DNA of 64,000 bases from NCBI GenBank assembly GCA_949293415.1, contig CASFDK010000044.1:1-64000 (forward strand), in the 5' to 3' direction. Shown piece by piece: positions 61,809 to 64,000 of the stretch. The notes under the pieces are model-generated. The model ran no database searches. It was not told the origin of the DNA and saw nothing but the letters and a program-made list of their open reading frames with translations. Origin of the DNA: an uncultured Verrucomicrobiota bacterium. Lineage in GTDB: Bacteria; Verrucomicrobiota; Verrucomicrobiia; Opitutales; Intestinicryptomonadaceae. A program made the position numbers and the translations under genes. How positions within the stretch are numbered: the first letter of the stretch is position 1; each line of letters begins with the position of its first letter.

Positions 61809-63467
61809 CTACGCCTCCTCTTCGTCGGCTTCGATTAGCAGTTTGCGCTTGTAGCCTCGGACGTGTCCGATTTTCACAATCGCCGTGAACAAAATACCGA
61901 AGAGCGTGGATGCGTACGCAGCCATAAGGCTTGCCGTTACAACGCCCATCGTAAGAAGAATCAGCGAGACAACCGTGCCCGCAAGACCGATGTACAACCC
62001 GAGGTCGAAGAAGTTTTCCTCGTTTTCCAAAAGTTTCAGTTTGAGCTTTGCAGGCGCAACCGTGCGCTTGATTGCCGAAAGGCGAATGACGCACAGCACA
62101 TAGACCGTGAATTGAAGAACCAAAAACAGCCCCACGGCTGCCAATGTTGCGGAATCCGTTTCGAATTTCATAGTTTCCCCTTCGATAGTGTTCAGAACTT
62201 TGTCAAATGCAAATTTTAATTCGGGCGCGGGAGCGTTTTCTATTTTGACCTTGAAGGCGTCGGGCTCGATGGCAAGAAAGAAGAAAAGCCCCACGACAGT
62301 CCCCTCGAGAAGCCCGCGGACGAGTGCCAACGGCGAATACCAAGCGGACGTATCGCGGCGCGGTCTGAACAGGCGTATCAATCCGCGCGCCGAAGAATAA
62401 CCGCCGACGAGCACAAGCAATATTTTCACGACTAGCATTCCTACGGGAAAATCCTTGGCAGCCGAACCGAGTCGTTCGCGGACGGGGTCGCAAACGGACG
62501 CGAGCATTTTCATTGCGTATGAATCGCGGTAAATGGGTTTGTCGCGCCGAAGCAGAAATTTCAGCGAGCCGCTGCCGTTGATGTACGCAAAGGCAAAGTC
62601 GCGCCACTCGGATTCGTCCGCAGATTCGAGATAGCGCGCGCAATCCGGCACATTGCCGAGCATAAGCACGCCAGCGGCAAAAGCGTTGCGCATATCGTCC
62701 GACGGAGCTGCCGCATAGAGTCTGCCGAAATCGTATGCGTCGGAAAGCGACGAAAAGCGGGCGAAGAGCGTGCGCATTGAAGTCCAGTCGAAATTCTTGG
62801 CGAGCACGAGCGCGCCTATGCAGAATTTTTCGAGCTTTTCCTTTTCGGCGGGGTCGCTTTTGATTTTTTCGAAAGTCGAAACGAAGTCGGTAAGAAAACC
62901 CGTCGACATATCGCCCGACTGCGCCAACAACGCGCACGAAAGCAGGGCAGCCTCGAGCGGCGCGCCCGCCGACGTAAAGACGGGCGGCAGAAGCGTCGAG
63001 TTGAGCGAACGCAGCGAAATGAATTTTTTCACCGTCCCCGAACTGCTTTCCGAGAGAAATTCGAGCAGTTTTTTCCTGTTTTCGCCCAACGACAGAATTT
63101 CGTAGACCTTGCGGTTTTTTATTTTGGAATATTCGGGCGGAAGCGTCGAAAGATACGCACAAAAAAACGGTTCGTCGCCCCCCGAAACGCGCCAAGGCGG
63201 GTGTTCGGTGTAGACCGCCTCTATTGCGGGCGAGACGGAATCGAGCTCGGCTGCCGCCTCCGCGACGAGAACTGCGGACGAAAGTTTCGCGCCGTCAAGA
63301 AACACCCGCGCCAAGTCTATCGGCGAAGTCGTTCCCGCGCCCGCAGCGACAACGGCGGACTTGTCGGTTGCCACAAAATGGGCGGGAATCGCCGCGGCGG
63401 CAAGCAGCATTGCAAGCCCGAGCGCGAGCCTCAAAAGCGATGTCGTTATATTTGCGAATGTGCGCAT
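61809..63467 (-). CDS. Large membrane protein of unknown function
   Basis: About 552 aa from the ATG at 63467. An N-terminal signal or anchor (about 8-35) leads to a mostly helical extracytoplasmic part to about 340. Membrane segments lie near 355-375, 390-415, 455-480 and 500-545. The last pair (LGLYIGLAGTVVSLILLTMG and ASTLFGILFTAIVKIG) resembles the paired helices of MotA/TolQ/ExbB proteins, but the link is only pattern level. It is immediately upstream of lpxA on the same strand (9-nt gap). Confidence 0.7.
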   Translation of the reverse strand: MRTFANITTSLLRLALGLAMLLAAAAIPAHFVATDKSAVVAAGAGTTSPIDLARVFLDGAKLSSAVLVAEAAAELDSVSPAIEAVYTEHPPWRVSGGDEPFFCAYLSTLPPEYSKIKNRKVYEILSLGENRKKLLEFLSESSSGTVKKFISLRSLNSTLLPPVFTSAGAPLEAALLSCALLAQSGDMSTGFLTDFVSTFEKIKSDPAEKEKLEKFCIGALVLAKNFDWTSMRTLFARFSSLSDAYDFGRLYAAAPSDDMRNAFAAGVLMLGNVPDCARYLESADESEWRDFAFAYINGSGSLKFLLRRDKPIYRDSYAMKMLASVCDPVRERLGSAAKDFPVGMLVVKILLVLVGGYSSARGLIRLFRPRRDTSAWYSPLALVRGLLEGTVVGLFFFLAIEPDAFKVKIENAPAPELKFAFDKVLNTIEGETMKFETDSATLAAVGLFLVLQFTVYVLCVIRLSAIKRTVAPAKLKLKLLENEENFFDLGLYIGLAGTVVSLILLTMGVVTASLMAAYASTLFGILFTAIVKIGHVRGYKRKLLIEADEEEA

Positions 63468-63572
63468 TCGAATTTTTCCCTCCCGTAGATTTCGGAACAT
63501 TGCCGATTACCGCCAAACTGTTTAAGACGCGGCGCGGGCAAGTCAAGGCAAATGCCCTTTCCCCCTTGGCGG

Positions 63573-64000
63573 CTATTTTGACTGTTCCCCGTCGGCGGCG
63601 GTTTCGGACCGAGTCTGGGCGGATTTCAAACCGTGGTATTTGCAATACTCCTCGGTCTGTTTTTCGCCCATATACGACTTCATCAGCTTGGGATCAACCT
63701 TGAGCATATCCACCATAATAAGCCCGTCTATGCACGAGCCGAAGTCGGGGTCGACATTGAAGGCCAGCAGTTCTCCGTCGAGTTTTAGATAGTGTTTGAG
63801 CAGCGTCGGAATGCCCTTGTTGTCGATTTCTATTTCCGAAACGAGCGCGGAGATGTGGTCGATATTGTGCGCCCCCTCGAGCAGGGCTTTTTTGTCGACA
63901 TTCTTGAGCTTTACTTTCGGCGGTTTTTTGGGCTTTACGAATTTCGCAAGTTCCTCGGAGGTTTTGCGCTCGGTAAGGAACTGCACCATCAGGTCTTTCG
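63573..64000 (-). CDS. C-terminal part of a PlsC/hemolysin-like acyltransferase (cut by right edge)
   Basis: The frame is open to the window edge, so the start lies outside. The visible part has 'IPTLLKHYLKLDGELLAFNVDPDFG' and DGLIMVDMLKVDP, then LMKSYMGEKQTEEY. This is the pattern of the GNAT-like 'hemolysin' acyltransferase half found after a PlsC domain in lysophospholipid or ornithine-lipid acyltransferases. The last 15 residues are polar. Confidence 0.72.
   Translation of the reverse strand, partial: KDLMVQFLTERKTSEELAKFVKPKKPPKVKLKNVDKKALLEGAHNIDHISALVSEIEIDNKGIPTLLKHYLKLDGELLAFNVDPDFGSCIDGLIMVDMLKVDPKLMKSYMGEKQTEEYCKYHGLKSAQTRSETAADGEQSK

Overview
The window reads as a chromosomal segment of a Gram-negative bacterium, most likely a Verrucomicrobiota member of the Opitutae type. 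The clues are lipid A genes (lpxA, lpxD), an Mla-type lipid transport operon, a PEP-CTERM surface protein, a PPi-type phosphofructokinase, a zinc-LID adenylate kinase and a family B DNA polymerase. The lineage is an inference from gene content; no 16S gene is present. Most of the window is GC-rich and densely coded, with 1-8 nt overlaps inside operons. Strong codon bias produces very long antisense open frames, which I do not annotate.

Left end (1-3.4 kb): an AT-rich accessory island. A two-gene type II restriction-modification system (a BglI-like nuclease and an SPPY methyltransferase sharing an 8-nt overlap) lies between two decayed transposase remnants. After it comes about 840 bp without an intact gene, holding palindromes. 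Core genome 3.4-12.7 kb: a membrane protein and gmk; a large GH106-like lipoprotein glycosidase; an MlaE-MlaF-MlaD-lipoprotein-fabD operon on the minus strand; and a tRNA-Leu(CAA). 12.9-22.4 kb: a degenerate YyaL-like protein, a histidine kinase cotranscribed with hisD, DNA polymerase B, adk-ymdB and a DEAD-box helicase. 22.5-38.4 kb: a secreted protein; the overlapping pyrB-pyrC-CPBP protease-thiL operon; trkA-trkH; a plus-strand run pdxJ-acpS-nnr-phosphatase-rpiB-glyA-phosphohexomutase. 38.4-49.2 kb: a secreted transglutaminase/TPR protein, a small ribbon-helix-helix candidate with its own palindromic promoter, dprA, trmH-dus-bifunctional nuclease, rpsT, a chimeric sugar-acid pseudogene, a sugar MFS transporter, DUF456 and argS.

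Right part (49.2-64 kb): three tandem 146-149 bp repeats that carry hairpins and small basic reading frames, a PduO-type adenosyltransferase, an RNase D-like exonuclease with an Arg/Gly-rich tail, pfp, a 12-codon open leader before a PEP-CTERM protein, HIT-phoH-7TM-HD-lpxD, then pdxA-lpxA, a large membrane protein and the end of a PlsC/hemolysin-type acyltransferase cut by the window edge.

No phage, CRISPR array or complete new defence system was recognised. The best candidates for something undescribed are the structured tandem repeat (49331-49741), the leader plus PEP-CTERM unit (52884-54959), the small RHH regulator with operator (40177-40537), and two or three large secreted or membrane proteins of unknown role.
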